DNA from: Shinella pollutisoli
GTDB taxonomy: Bacteria; Pseudomonadota; Alphaproteobacteria; Rhizobiales; Rhizobiaceae
Assembly: GCF_024609765.1 (NCBI RefSeq)
Contig: NZ_JANFDG010000034.1
Span: forward strand, 1-53,391
Direction: 5' to 3'
Length of the DNA stretch: 53,391 bases
The position numbers were made by a program, and so were the translations under genes. Numbering within the stretch: the stretch's first letter is position 1; the number at the start of each line of letters is the position of its first letter. Below the pieces are notes generated by a model. That model worked only from the letters and a program-made list of their open reading frames with translations, made no database searches and was not told the origin of the DNA. This document shows positions 1 through 7,808 of this stretch, piece by piece.

Positions 1-32
1 TAAAAAGCAGTCTTGAATCACGCTTCTGCTGA

Positions 33-164
33 TTTGGGAATCCACTTTGTCAACAGGACCTAGCGGAATTAAGGACCTTAGATGCTTCTCCCACCGCAAT
101 AGGCGATGCTCAAGCTTTGGTCGCGGCCTTTAATGCTAGCCACAAGGCGCGACGTGGAGTTTAG
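33..164 (+). other. Left-edge low-GC stretch with an open reading remnant, no certain gene
   Basis: A frame is open from the TGA at 30-32 to a TAG at 162-164 and would read as a protein tail ending ...NASHKARRGV. It has no convincing start codon or Shine-Dalgarno. Base composition is visibly less GC-rich than the rest of the window. It may be the frameshifted tail of a gene outside the window or plain non-coding DNA. I do not recognise it. Confidence 0.15.
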
Positions 165-230
165 AGACTGCATACGCAGCATGAGCCAAGCTGCACGAAG
201 TTCAAACCCGATTCTCCAACTATTCGCTCG

Positions 231-260
231 ACCCCGGTTGCTTCGCCGGGGTTTTTCTTT
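231..260 (+). terminator. Rho-independent terminator
   Basis: ACCCCGG (231-237) pairs with CCGGGGT (246-252) around an 8-base loop and is followed by TTTTCTTT. It must end a plus-strand transcript starting at or before the left edge, because the next gene begins at 357. Confidence 0.75.
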
Positions 261-320
261 GGCCGTTTCGATGGGAAGATCGGGCCTCGCGGATTTGCCC
301 TTGCGCAAGCAGGCTTAATC

Positions 321-340
321 ACATAAACATATCTTTATGT
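321..340. promoter_or_regulatory. Inverted repeat, probable autoregulatory operator of the ArsR-type gene
   Basis: ACATAAA (321-327) and TTTATGT (334-340) are perfect 7-base arms around CATATC. The site lies 16 bases before the ATG of an ArsR-family regulator gene. AT-rich dyads of this kind are typical operators for that family. That it binds this protein is inference. Confidence 0.55.
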
Positions 341-356
341 CTTGATTGGACACGAC

Positions 357-1382
357 ATGAGCGACACGCGCAAACTCGGACTGGACGACATCGTGGATAT
401 CCTCAAGGCGGCGGGCGAACCGACGCGCCTGCGGCTGATCGCGCTGCTCGCCGGCGGCGACCTGACGGTGACGGACCTGACCGACATCCTCGGCCAGTCC
501 CAGCCGCGCATCTCCCGCCATCTGAAGCTGCTCGCCGAGGCCGGGCTCGTCGACCGCTACCAGGAAGGAGCCTGGGCCTATTTCCGCCTCAGCCAGAGCG
601 GGCCGGCCGTGGCGCTGGCGCGCGGGCTGCTGGAGGCCGCCGACGGCGCCGACGCCGTGCTCGCCCGCGACGACGAGCGGCTGCGCGCGCTGAAGAAGGT
701 GCGCTCGGAGAAGGCGCAGGCCTATTTCAGCCGCAACGCCGCCGACTGGGACGTGATGCGCCGCCTGCATGTCAGCGAGGCGGAGGTGGAGGCGAAGCTC
801 GCCGACCTGATCGGCGACGAGCCGGTCGACGCCTTCCTCGACCTCGGCACCGGCACCGGCCGCATCCTCCAGCTCTTCTCCGGCCTCTACCGGCGCGGCG
901 TCGGCGTCGACGCGAGCCGCGACATGCTCGCCGTGGCGCGGGCGAACCTCGACCGCGCCGGCATCACCAAGGCCTCGATCCGCCACGGCGACATCTTCAA
1001 CCTGCCGCTGGAGCGCGGCGAGTTCGACGTCGTCACCATCCATCAGGTGCTGCACTTCCTGGAGGATCCGGAGGCGGCGGTCGCCGAGGCCGCGCGCATG
1101 CTGAAGCCCGGCGGCCGGCTCGTCATCGTCGACCTCGCCCCCCACGCGCTGGAGCGCCTGCGCGACGAGCACGCCCATATCCGCCTCGGCTTCTCGCACC
1201 AGACCCTGTCGGAGTGGCTGGAGCGGGCCGGGCTTTCCGTCGTGCGCGTGGTCGACCTGGAGCCGGCCGAGCCCGCCGCCGACGCGCTCACCGTCACGCT
1301 CTGGCTTGCCCGCGACCGGCGCGAGGACGCCCGTACGGCCGCCGACGACGACACCCCGCTTGCGATCCGCCGAAGGAGTTGA
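357..1382 (+). CDS. ArsR-family regulator fused to a SAM-dependent methyltransferase-like domain
   Basis: The 341-residue product has an N-terminal winged helix of the ArsR type (about residues 5-85, with the GEPTRLRLIALL and QPRISRHLKLL helices). A class I methyltransferase fold follows, whose SAM-binding loop reads DLGTGTGRI near residue 162, with HQVLHFLEDP and [15 protein letters not shown] further on. This architecture sits beside methionine-cycle genes in many Proteobacteria. The SahR regulators, which sense S-adenosylhomocysteine, belong to this group, so control of metF in response to SAH or SAM is likely here, though whether this domain is catalytic or only senses is unknown. I chose the ATG at 357. 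A TTG at 342 would add five residues but runs almost into the operator at 321-340. metF starts one base after the stop. Confidence 0.85.
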   Translation: MSDTRKLGLDDIVDILKAAGEPTRLRLIALLAGGDLTVTDLTDILGQSQPRISRHLKLLAEAGLVDRYQEGAWAYFRLSQSGPAVALARGLLEAADGADAVLARDDERLRALKKVRSEKAQAYFSRNAADWDVMRRLHVSEAEVEAKLADLIGDEPVDAFLDLGTGTGRILQLFSGLYRRGVGVDASRDMLAVARANLDRAGITKASIRHGDIFNLPLERGEFDVVTIHQVLHFLEDPEAAVAEAARMLKPGGRLVIVDLAPHALERLRDEHAHIRLGFSHQTLSEWLERAGLSVVRVVDLEPAEPAADALTVTLWLARDRREDARTAADDDTPLAIRRRS

Positions 1383-1383
1383 C

Positions 1384-2286
1384 ATGAAGGCCGCGCCCGC
1401 CCGTTCCGCCAAGGACCTCCGCCTGTCCTTCGAGTTCTTCCCGCCCAAGACGGCGGAGGCCGAGGGCCAGCTCTGGGAGACGGCCGCGGCCCTTGCCGCC
1501 TACCGGCCGGAGTTCCTGTCGGTGACCTATGGCGCGGGCGGCTCGACCAAGGCGCCGACGCTTGCGACCGTGCGCCATCTCATCCAGACGATGCGCCTGC
1601 CGGCCGCGGCGCATCTCACCTGCGTCGGCGCGACGAAGGCGGAGGTGAACGCCGTCGTCGCCGATTTCCAGGCCGTGGGCGTAAGACATTTCGTGGCGCT
1701 GCGCGGCGATCCGCCCGGCGGCGTCGGCACGCCCTACCGGCCGCATCCGGGCGGCTATGCCAATGCCGCCGAACTGGTGGCGGGGCTCAGCGCCATCGCC
1801 GATTTCGAGATCTCCGTCTCTGCCTATCCGGAGAAGCACCCGCAGAGCCCGGACGTGGCGGCCGACATCGACATGCTGAAGCGCAAGGTGGATGCGGGCG
1901 CCACCCGCGCGCTCACCCAGTTCTTCTTCGACAACGACCACTACGAGCGCTACCGCGACCGCGTGCGCGCGGCCGGCATCGCCATCCCGATCGTGCCGGG
2001 CATCCTGCCGGTGCACAATCTCGCGCAGGTGCAGAAGTTCGCCGGTCTCTGCGGCGCGACGGTGCCGGCCTGGCTCGCCTCGCGGCTCGCGCCGGTGGAC
2101 GACCGCCCGCAGGAGCGCATGGCGGTGGCGGTCGACCTCGCCGCGCGGCAGGTCGAGGACCTCGTCGCCCGCGGCGTCGGCGAGTTCCATTTCTACACGA
2201 TGAACCGGGCAACGCTGGTCTCGGCGGTCTGCGACCGGGTGGGCTTCGCGAAGGCCGGCCTGCGCGCGACCGGGGCGGCGGCCTAG
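1384..2286 (+). CDS. metF: Methylenetetrahydrofolate reductase [NAD(P)H]
   Basis: MetF reduces 5,10-methylene-THF to 5-methyl-THF with FAD and supplies the methyl group for methionine synthesis. The 300-residue protein is full length for the bacterial family. Diagnostic stretches are SFEFFPPKT near the N terminus, SVTYGAGGST, HLTCVGATKAEV, FVALRGDPPGG, YPEKHPQS, KVDAGATRALTQFFFD and the C-terminal GVGEFHFYTMNRA. The start is fixed by AAGGAG in the last codons of the upstream regulator gene. The two genes therefore form a translationally close pair, and the upstream regulator probably controls this operon. Confidence 0.96.
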   Translation: MKAAPARSAKDLRLSFEFFPPKTAEAEGQLWETAAALAAYRPEFLSVTYGAGGSTKAPTLATVRHLIQTMRLPAAAHLTCVGATKAEVNAVVADFQAVGVRHFVALRGDPPGGVGTPYRPHPGGYANAAELVAGLSAIADFEISVSAYPEKHPQSPDVAADIDMLKRKVDAGATRALTQFFFDNDHYERYRDRVRAAGIAIPIVPGILPVHNLAQVQKFAGLCGATVPAWLASRLAPVDDRPQERMAVAVDLAARQVEDLVARGVGEFHFYTMNRATLVSAVCDRVGFAKAGLRATGAAA

Positions 2287-2306
2287 CTTTCCACGGCCGC
2301 AAGATG

Positions 2307-2345
2307 AAAAGGCATGGCGCCGTCTCCGGGGCCATGCCTTTTGTG
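2307..2345. terminator. Bidirectional rho-independent terminator after metF
   Basis: AAAAGGCATGGC (2307-2318) pairs with GCCATGCCTTTT (2331-2342), a 12-base stem. The flanking A and T runs let it work in both directions. It closes metF on the plus strand and could also close the small gene on the minus strand at 2413-2490. Confidence 0.85.
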
Positions 2346-2412
2346 TGATTCATCACGGAAAGGGTTCGCGGTTCTTTTTATTGTCCCTGACCGCTCGGAC
2401 TGCGCTGCCGCC

Positions 2413-2490
2413 TCAGATGAAGATCATCGTCGCGACGAAGAGGAACGCTGCACTGATCATCAGAACATTCAAGGAATGTGTGAGTCCCAT
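2413..2490 (-). CDS. Small single-pass membrane peptide (25 aa)
   Basis: The frame encodes MGLTHSLNVL followed by MISAAFLFVATMIFI, so nearly the whole chain from residue 7 is one hydrophobic helix. Support is a very good Shine-Dalgarno, AGGGAGGT, just before the ATG on the minus strand (plus-strand complement 2497-2504). It stands alone, with an inverted repeat upstream at 2512-2530 and a shared terminator downstream. A short leader and lone hydrophobic segment suggest an inner membrane peptide that may modulate a larger protein. I do not know its function. It is shorter than most gene-calling cut-offs. Confidence 0.65.
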   Translation of the reverse strand: MGLTHSLNVLMISAAFLFVATMIFI

Positions 2491-2511
2491 TGGCTTACCT
2501 CCCTTGCGTTA

Positions 2512-2530
2512 CGGTCGAATATTACGACCG
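2512..2530. promoter_or_regulatory. Inverted repeat upstream of the 25-aa peptide gene
   Basis: CGGTCG (2512-2517) and CGACCG (2525-2530) flank AATATTA. The dyad lies 22 bases before the start codon of the minus-strand peptide gene, where an operator or leader hairpin would be expected. No regulator can be named. The rest of 2531-2772 shows no convincing gene. Confidence 0.35.
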
Positions 2531-2772
2531 AAGCAAACGGTTTGGAAAGGCGTTTCGTTGCTGCGTTGCAGCATCCGGTGCCGCCGCATCGATTTTGCAC
2601 AGGCCTAAGCCCCTGATTTTCCTTCCTGATATGCATTGCCACAAAAAATTCACAATCCCTACCGGATGACGGTTGCCGGCATTGTGCATTTACCATTGTG
2701 GCGGAGCCGGCGAAAGCCGGACCCCGGCCATGGCGGCAGAACGCCGGAGGGACGCGTTTGTTCCCGTCCCTT

Positions 2773-3699
2773 TCACCGGCTTCGCAGCCGGGCGAGCGCG
2801 CGTCCGTCGAGGATGACGAGGCCGAGGAGCACCAGCGCCATGCCGGCGAGGCCGAGCGGCGTGATTCGCTCGCCGAGGAAGAGCATGCCGGCGAGGATCG
2901 CGCTCGGCGGCACGAGCAGCGTGACGAGCGAGGTGTTGGTGGCGCCCGCCCTCGCCATGATGCGGAAGAACAGGATGTAGCCGTAGGCGGTGGAGAGGAG
3001 CGCCAGCGCCAGCACGGCGAGCACGGCCGGCATCGGCGGGAACGGGAGCTGCCAAGGCGCGTCGAGGGCAAGCGCCACCGGCAGCATCAGCAGCGTCGAG
3101 GCGGTGAGCTGGCCTGCCGCCGTCACCGGCGGCGCGACGGCGCGGAAGCGCTTGCCGTAGGTCGCGGCGAGCCCGTAGGACATCGCGCCGGTGACCGGCA
3201 GCAGGAGAGCCCAGAGCGGCGGCCCGCTCTCGCCGGTGAAGGGGGAGAGCGCGCGCGGGCCGATCAGCACGGCCGTGCCGGCAAGGCCGGTGAGGCAGCC
3301 GGCGATCTTCCCGGCGGAGAGCTTCTCGTCCTCCGTCAGCCGGTTGGCGATCAGCACGGTGAAGATCGGCGTCGTGGCGTTGAGGATGGCGGCGAGCCCC
3401 GCGCCGATCTGCGTCTGTCCGAGGAAGATCAGCATGTGCGGCACGGCGTTGTTGAGGAGGCCGAGCAGCAGGAACGCGCGCCAGCGCTCCTTCAACGTCG
3501 GGTAGAGGGCGAAGCGGCCGGCGACGTAGACATGGAGCGCGAACGCGGCGATGCCGACGCGCAAGAGCACGAGCGTGGCCGGCGGCACGTGCTGCACGGC
3601 GACGCGGGCGAAGAAGAAGGAGCCGCCCCAGATTATGCCGAGCAGTGCGAGCAGCCCCCAGGTCCGTGCGTTCATCGTCGTCGCCGCCCGCGCGTCCAT
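2773..3699 (-). CDS. EamA/DMT-superfamily transporter
   Basis: This 308-residue protein has about ten hydrophobic segments arranged as two similar halves, the EamA layout of drug/metabolite transporters in the inner membrane. The first helix begins WGLLALLGIIWGGSFFF, a typical start for the family. The repeat-half signature occurs at NNAVPHMLIFLGQTQIGAGLAAIL-like sequence around residues 83-106, and in the second half near SYGLAATYGKRF. Substrates in this family range from amino acids to sugars and cannot be read from sequence. The start at 3699 is uncertain: a second Met eight codons later lies closer to the first helix and is equally plausible. It is probably transcribed alone. Confidence 0.85.
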   Translation of the reverse strand: MDARAATTMNARTWGLLALLGIIWGGSFFFARVAVQHVPPATLVLLRVGIAAFALHVYVAGRFALYPTLKERWRAFLLLGLLNNAVPHMLIFLGQTQIGAGLAAILNATTPIFTVLIANRLTEDEKLSAGKIAGCLTGLAGTAVLIGPRALSPFTGESGPPLWALLLPVTGAMSYGLAATYGKRFRAVAPPVTAAGQLTASTLLMLPVALALDAPWQLPFPPMPAVLAVLALALLSTAYGYILFFRIMARAGATNTSLVTLLVPPSAILAGMLFLGERITPLGLAGMALVLLGLVILDGRALARLRSR

Positions 3700-3842
3700 G
3701 GGTGCCCCGTTCTGTGGATCGTCATGCCGTCAAGCCCCCTCTGTCCGGCCGGGCAGAGGGGGTAAAAAGACAGGAATGCGTCCCCGTCCTTCCATGCGAC
3801 AGCCTTCCTAGCAGGCGGGGAAGGGCGCGCCACCCGATTCCG

Positions 3843-5036
3843 TCAGAGCGCGTTCAGGAGCGCTTGCGTCGCCCAGCCGTCGGCGGGCAGGCCGAGGCGG
3901 AGCTGCTCCTTCTGGATCGCCGCGCGCGTGCCGGAGCCGAGGATGCCGTCGATCTTGCCGACGTCGTGGCCCATGGCCTGCAGCCTCGTCTGGAGCTGCT
4001 TCATCGCCTCGTCGGAAAGGCCTTCCTCCGGGTTGCCGCGCTCGTAGGGCGGGGCGCCCGCGAGCCGGGTGGCGAAATAGGCGGCCGAGGTGGTGTAGAT
4101 GAAGGACTGGTTCCACTCGAGATAGATGTTGAAGTTCGGATAGGTGATGAAGGCCGGGCCCTTGCGGCCCTGCGGCAGCACCAGCGAGGCGGCGAGCCCG
4201 CCAAAGGACGTGTCGCCGTCGCGCGGCGTCACGCCGAGCGCGAACCAGTCGCCGGCCGTCATGCCGGGCTGGAGGCCGGTCTTCTCCCAGGGCAGGCTTT
4301 CCGGCACGGAGACTTCCTGGATCCAGGGCTGGCCCCTGGTGAAGCCGAGATGCTGGATGAACTTGGCCGCCGTCAGGATCGCGTCCGCCGCGCTCTGCTT
4401 GACGTTGACGTGGCCGTCGCCGTCGCCGTCGACGCCGAACGCGATGATGTCGCGCGGCAGCATCTGCACCTGGCCGATCTCGCCGGCCCAGGCGCCCGTC
4501 GTGCCGTTCGGGTCGAGATCGCCGTGGCCGACCATCTCGATCGCCGCGAGAAGCTGCGGGCGGAAGAGCTCCGGCCGGCGGCAGTCGTGGGCGAGCGTGA
4601 CGAGCGCGTTGCGCGTGTTGAAATCGCCCTGCACGGCGCCGAAGTCGGTCTCCATCGCCCAGAAGGCGGCGATCACGGGGCCGGGCACGCCGAATTCCTG
4701 CTCGGCGCGCGCGAAGACGGATGCGAGCTCGGAAAGCTTCTTGCGGCCGATGTCGAGGCGCGACTGGCTGACCGTGCGCTTGGAGAATTCGAGGAAGGTC
4801 TGGCGGAAGACGCCCTGGGCGCGGTCGCGCGACAGCACCTTCTGGTCGATCCGCGCGCCGGCGAGCGCCCGGTCGGCGACGTCGGGCGAGACGCCGCGGG
4901 AGATCGCCTCCGCCTTGACGCCTTCGAGGAAGGCGCCGAGATCGCCGCCGCAGGCCGCCGTCTGGGCCTGCGCGCCGCCTGCCAGGAGGATTGCCGCGAA
5001 GGTTGCAGCGAGAGTTGTCTTCTTCGTGGACCGCAT
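3843..5036 (-). CDS. Lytic murein transglycosylase, MltB-like, with C-terminal peptidoglycan-binding domain
   Basis: The enzyme cleaves glycan strands of peptidoglycan in the periplasm, leaving 1,6-anhydro-muramyl ends. Residues 1-24 are a Sec signal peptide ending AQA. The SLT3/MltB catalytic domain follows (about 30-325), with the active-site glutamate at residue 129 in AMETDFG, then GEIGQVQMLPRDI and a tryptophan/tyrosine-rich sugar-binding part including AFITYPNFNIYLEWNQS. Residues 335-397 are a PG_binding_1 domain (LQTRLQAMGHDVGKIDGILG). AAGGAG lies about eight bases before the ATG. It is one of five wall-hydrolase genes within 12 kb and runs in the same direction as the GH25 gene upstream. 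Confidence 0.92.
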   Translation of the reverse strand: MRSTKKTTLAATFAAILLAGGAQAQTAACGGDLGAFLEGVKAEAISRGVSPDVADRALAGARIDQKVLSRDRAQGVFRQTFLEFSKRTVSQSRLDIGRKKLSELASVFARAEQEFGVPGPVIAAFWAMETDFGAVQGDFNTRNALVTLAHDCRRPELFRPQLLAAIEMVGHGDLDPNGTTGAWAGEIGQVQMLPRDIIAFGVDGDGDGHVNVKQSAADAILTAAKFIQHLGFTRGQPWIQEVSVPESLPWEKTGLQPGMTAGDWFALGVTPRDGDTSFGGLAASLVLPQGRKGPAFITYPNFNIYLEWNQSFIYTTSAAYFATRLAGAPPYERGNPEEGLSDEAMKQLQTRLQAMGHDVGKIDGILGSGTRAAIQKEQLRLGLPADGWATQALLNAL

Positions 5037-5131
5037 GACGTCGCTCCTTGGTTGCGTTGCTGGCCGGCTGTCTCAGATGAATGTGACGGAAGCAAGAGGA
5101 AAAGCGCAATTGCCGCCGGCCGCCGGCGAAT

Positions 5132-5908
5132 TCAGCGTGAGACGGTCGCCACCCAGGCGTTCCAGTTCTTCGCGGTGCCGGCGAAGACGTTGATGTCGGT
5201 GTCGCCCGGCACGCCCGGCACGACGCCCGTCGAGGTATATTGCCAGAAGGACCAGCGCCGCGCCGGATAGATGTCCTCCGGATGGGCGGCGACCGAGCGC
5301 AGCCAGAAATGGTAGCCGTCGAAATGGCCGACGAGATTGTCGCGGTGGAAGTCGACGGTCGTGTAGATGATCGGCCGCTTGCCGTAGTGCGCCTCGATGC
5401 GGTCCATGAAGCGCTGCATGGCGGTGCGCACCTCGCTTGCGGGCGGGCGCGTCTTGCAGGTGGGCGAGGCGGGGTTCCACTCGGCGTCGAGCACCGGCGG
5501 CAGCATCGTCGCCTCCTTCGGCACGTTGGCGATGAACCAGTCGGCCTGGGCGTCGGCGGTCGCGCAGAAATAGTAGAAATGGTAGGGCGCATGCGCGATG
5601 CCGGCCGCCTTCGCGCCGCGCCAGTAGTCGGAAAAGCGGCTGTCGAGCCGGTCGCTGCCCTCCGTCGCCTTGATGAAGGCGAAGGCGACGCCGGACCTGC
5701 GCACCGCGGGCCAGTCGATCTCGCCGTTCCACTTCGACACGTCGATGCCGTGCACGTGATGGAGGTGCGGCGTGCGCCTGCCGAAATCCTGCGGATCCTT
5801 GTCCTCGAAGCGCGGCGGCACGGCCGCGGTGGCGGCGAGGTCGTAGTCGGTGGTGGAACAGGAGGCGGCCGCGAGGGCGAGGGGGAGGAGAGCCAGAATC
5901 GACCGCAT
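5132..5908 (-). CDS. GH25 family lysozyme-like lipoprotein
   Basis: This 258-residue protein starts with a lipoprotein signal (lipobox ending AAASC, Cys17) and is followed by a glycoside hydrolase 25 domain (about 52-255). GH25 enzymes cut the beta-1,4 bond between MurNAc and GlcNAc. Family residues are visible: GIDVSKWNGEIDW (Asp56), FIKATEG, the catalytic DxE as D141-A-E143 in VLDAEW, IIYTTVDF and FWQYTSTG...GDTDINVF at the C terminus. It should act on peptidoglycan from the membrane face of the periplasm. It lies 95 bases upstream of the MltB-like gene on the same strand, so the two may be co-transcribed. Confidence 0.92.
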   Translation of the reverse strand: MRSILALLPLALAAASCSTTDYDLAATAAVPPRFEDKDPQDFGRRTPHLHHVHGIDVSKWNGEIDWPAVRRSGVAFAFIKATEGSDRLDSRFSDYWRGAKAAGIAHAPYHFYYFCATADAQADWFIANVPKEATMLPPVLDAEWNPASPTCKTRPPASEVRTAMQRFMDRIEAHYGKRPIIYTTVDFHRDNLVGHFDGYHFWLRSVAAHPEDIYPARRWSFWQYTSTGVVPGVPGDTDINVFAGTAKNWNAWVATVSR

Positions 5909-6136
5909 GGAGGTCCCGTTTTTGAGCGTTTGCCCATCCTGCCCCGAACGGGGCGGAGCGTAAAGAGCACCCGGCCGGACGGCATTTCGCGCGGGCTGGT
6001 AAACGTGCGGTTACGGCCCGGCGGCGGAGGCCCGGATTCCCGGGATTTGAGGAGGGGAACGGCAACCTCGCGTTAAGACTTCGTCATTCTTTGTCCGATA
6101 GAACCCGACACGGCCACTGACGGCCGGACACGCCCT

Positions 6137-6153
6137 GTTGTCATGATAACAAC
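6137..6153. promoter_or_regulatory. Dyad GTTGT-N7-ACAAC before the GGDEF-EAL gene
   Basis: GTTGT (6137-6141) and ACAAC (6149-6153) lie 14 bases before the ATG at 6167. The spacing would suit an operator that blocks transcription, but the arms are short and it could be chance. The rest of the 258-base gap from 5909 shows no gene. Confidence 0.2.
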
Positions 6154-6166
6154 GGTTTAGGGTTAC

Positions 6167-7741
6167 ATGATGTTGACGACGTTGTTGCCGAAAATCGAGC
6201 AGCGCTACGCGGTTGCGGGCACGATCTTCGGATCCTTCCTTCCCACCATCTGCCTTGCCGCCGATACGCTGCTCAGCGAACCGTCGGGTGCGAGCCTGTT
6301 CGGCCTTTCCGCGCCGACGGCGACGGCGCTCGCGCTGATGCCGGTCTTCTTCGGCGTCGGCTTCTACCAGATCGGCCGCTCGAAGGCGCAGCTCCTCGCC
6401 GAGCTCTACCACCGCCGCAGGACCGAGGCGCGGCTCAGGCACGACGCCTGCCACGACCGGCTGACGGGGCTCGCCAACCGCTTCTGCCTCGAGCGCGACA
6501 TCCAGGCCGTGGTCGACGCCGGCGCGGCGCAGGGCGCCGGCGACATCTGGCCGGCGCTGCTCCTCCTCGATCTCGACCGCTTCAAATACGTCAACGACAG
6601 CCTCGGGCACGGGGCGGGCGACGAGCTGCTGGCGGCGATCGCCGCGCGGCTTCTCGCCGCGCTGACGCCGACCGCGCGGGTCTACCGGCTCGGCGGCGAC
6701 GAATTCGTCGTCACGGTCGCCGATTGCCCGTCGCCCGGCAAGGTCGAGGACGTGTGCCGGACGATCTGCGCGCTGTTCGACGAGCCCTTCGACCTCAGGA
6801 GCGGCCGCGTGTCGAGCGGCTGCAGCATCGGCGTGACCTTCATGAACGCGTCCGACGCCTCCATGTCGGAGCTGCTGAAGCGGGCCGATTTCGCGCTCTA
6901 CGAGGCGAAGGAGGCGCCGGGCAGCAGCTTCCGCTTCTTCGACGCGGCGCTCGCCGACGAGGCGCGCATGCGCGCCGAGATCGAGCACGACCTCGCCCGC
7001 GCCGTGGCGGCGGGCGAGTTCCACCTGGAATACCAGCCGATCGTCTCCGTCGAGGACCGCACGGTGCACGCCTTCGAGGCGCTCCTGCGCTGGATGCATC
7101 CGGAGCGCGGGCTGATCATGCCGGAGCGCTTCATCCCCGCCGCCGAACGGACCGGGCTCGTGCTGGCGCTCGGCAACTGGGCGGTGCGCGAGGCCTGCCT
7201 TGCGGCGGCGCGCTGGCCAGTGCCCGCGGGTGTGGCCGTCAACGTCGTCGGCGACCAGTTCAAGGACCGGGATTTCGTCGACTACGTCAAGGCCTGCCTC
7301 GCCGAGGCGGGGCTTGCGCCGGAGCGGCTGACGATCGAGGTGACGGAATCGATCTTCTCCGTCGACGAGGCGGTGATCCGCGACAGCCTCGGCGAGCTGC
7401 GCCGCCACGGCGTGCGCGTGGCGCTCGACGATTTCGGCACCGGCTTCTCCTCGATCAACAACCTCAGGGCGCTGCCGATCGACCAGCTCAAGATCGACCG
7501 CTCCTTCGCCCGCGCCATGATGGAGAACAAGCGGGATGCCGACCTCGTCGAGATCATCCTGAAGCTCGGCCAGACCTTCGGCGTGACGACGACCGTGGAA
7601 GGCATCGAATCGGAGGGCCAGCTCGATTTCGTCCGGGCGCGCGGCGCCTGCGAGGCGCAGGGCTATCTCATCTCCGAGCCGCTTCCGGCCGCAGCCGTCG
7701 CCGGCTTCCTGACGCGCGGCCGGACGCGCCTTTCGGCCTGA
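6167..7741 (+). CDS. Membrane-bound GGDEF-EAL protein (c-di-GMP turnover)
   Basis: The 524-residue protein has two predicted membrane helices (about 13-35 and 50-70), then a GGDEF diguanylate cyclase domain (about 92-260) and an EAL phosphodiesterase domain (about 275-515). The cyclase motif is intact as GGDEF at 176-180. An RxxD product-inhibition site is not seen at the usual position before it. The EAL domain keeps E304-A-L, an Asn in the VNVVGDQF strand, IEVTES, DDFGTGFSS, LKIDRSF and VEGIE, so hydrolysis of c-di-GMP is also plausible. Which activity dominates cannot be read from sequence. No known sensor domain is visible beyond the short membrane module. The start could also be the next ATG at 6170. 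Confidence 0.93.
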   Translation: MMLTTLLPKIEQRYAVAGTIFGSFLPTICLAADTLLSEPSGASLFGLSAPTATALALMPVFFGVGFYQIGRSKAQLLAELYHRRRTEARLRHDACHDRLTGLANRFCLERDIQAVVDAGAAQGAGDIWPALLLLDLDRFKYVNDSLGHGAGDELLAAIAARLLAALTPTARVYRLGGDEFVVTVADCPSPGKVEDVCRTICALFDEPFDLRSGRVSSGCSIGVTFMNASDASMSELLKRADFALYEAKEAPGSSFRFFDAALADEARMRAEIEHDLARAVAAGEFHLEYQPIVSVEDRTVHAFEALLRWMHPERGLIMPERFIPAAERTGLVLALGNWAVREACLAAARWPVPAGVAVNVVGDQFKDRDFVDYVKACLAEAGLAPERLTIEVTESIFSVDEAVIRDSLGELRRHGVRVALDDFGTGFSSINNLRALPIDQLKIDRSFARAMMENKRDADLVEIILKLGQTFGVTTTVEGIESEGQLDFVRARGACEAQGYLISEPLPAAAVAGFLTRGRTRLSA

Positions 7742-7808
7742 CCGGACGGCGAGGGCTTTTCAGCGCGGACGATTCCTGATTGTCTTCGCAGCGGAAGGAG
7801 AGGCCCCG

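Noticed and set aside
201-215. A tRNA T-loop-like string GTTCAAACC near the left edge
   Set aside because: The flanking bases do not form a T stem, and no acceptor, anticodon or D arms fit. A permuted tmRNA was considered, but no tag reading frame was seen.
357-2286. A SAM or SAH riboswitch before the methionine genes
   Set aside because: Only about 95 bases lie between the upstream terminator and the start codon, and I see no SAM-II or SAH aptamer consensus. Control by the adjacent protein is the simpler reading.
3735-3762. Strong hairpin CCCCCTCTG...CAGAGGGGG
   Set aside because: No T-run follows the hairpin in either direction (the T-rich part precedes it on the minus strand), so I do not call it a terminator. 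It could be a leader structure, without further support.
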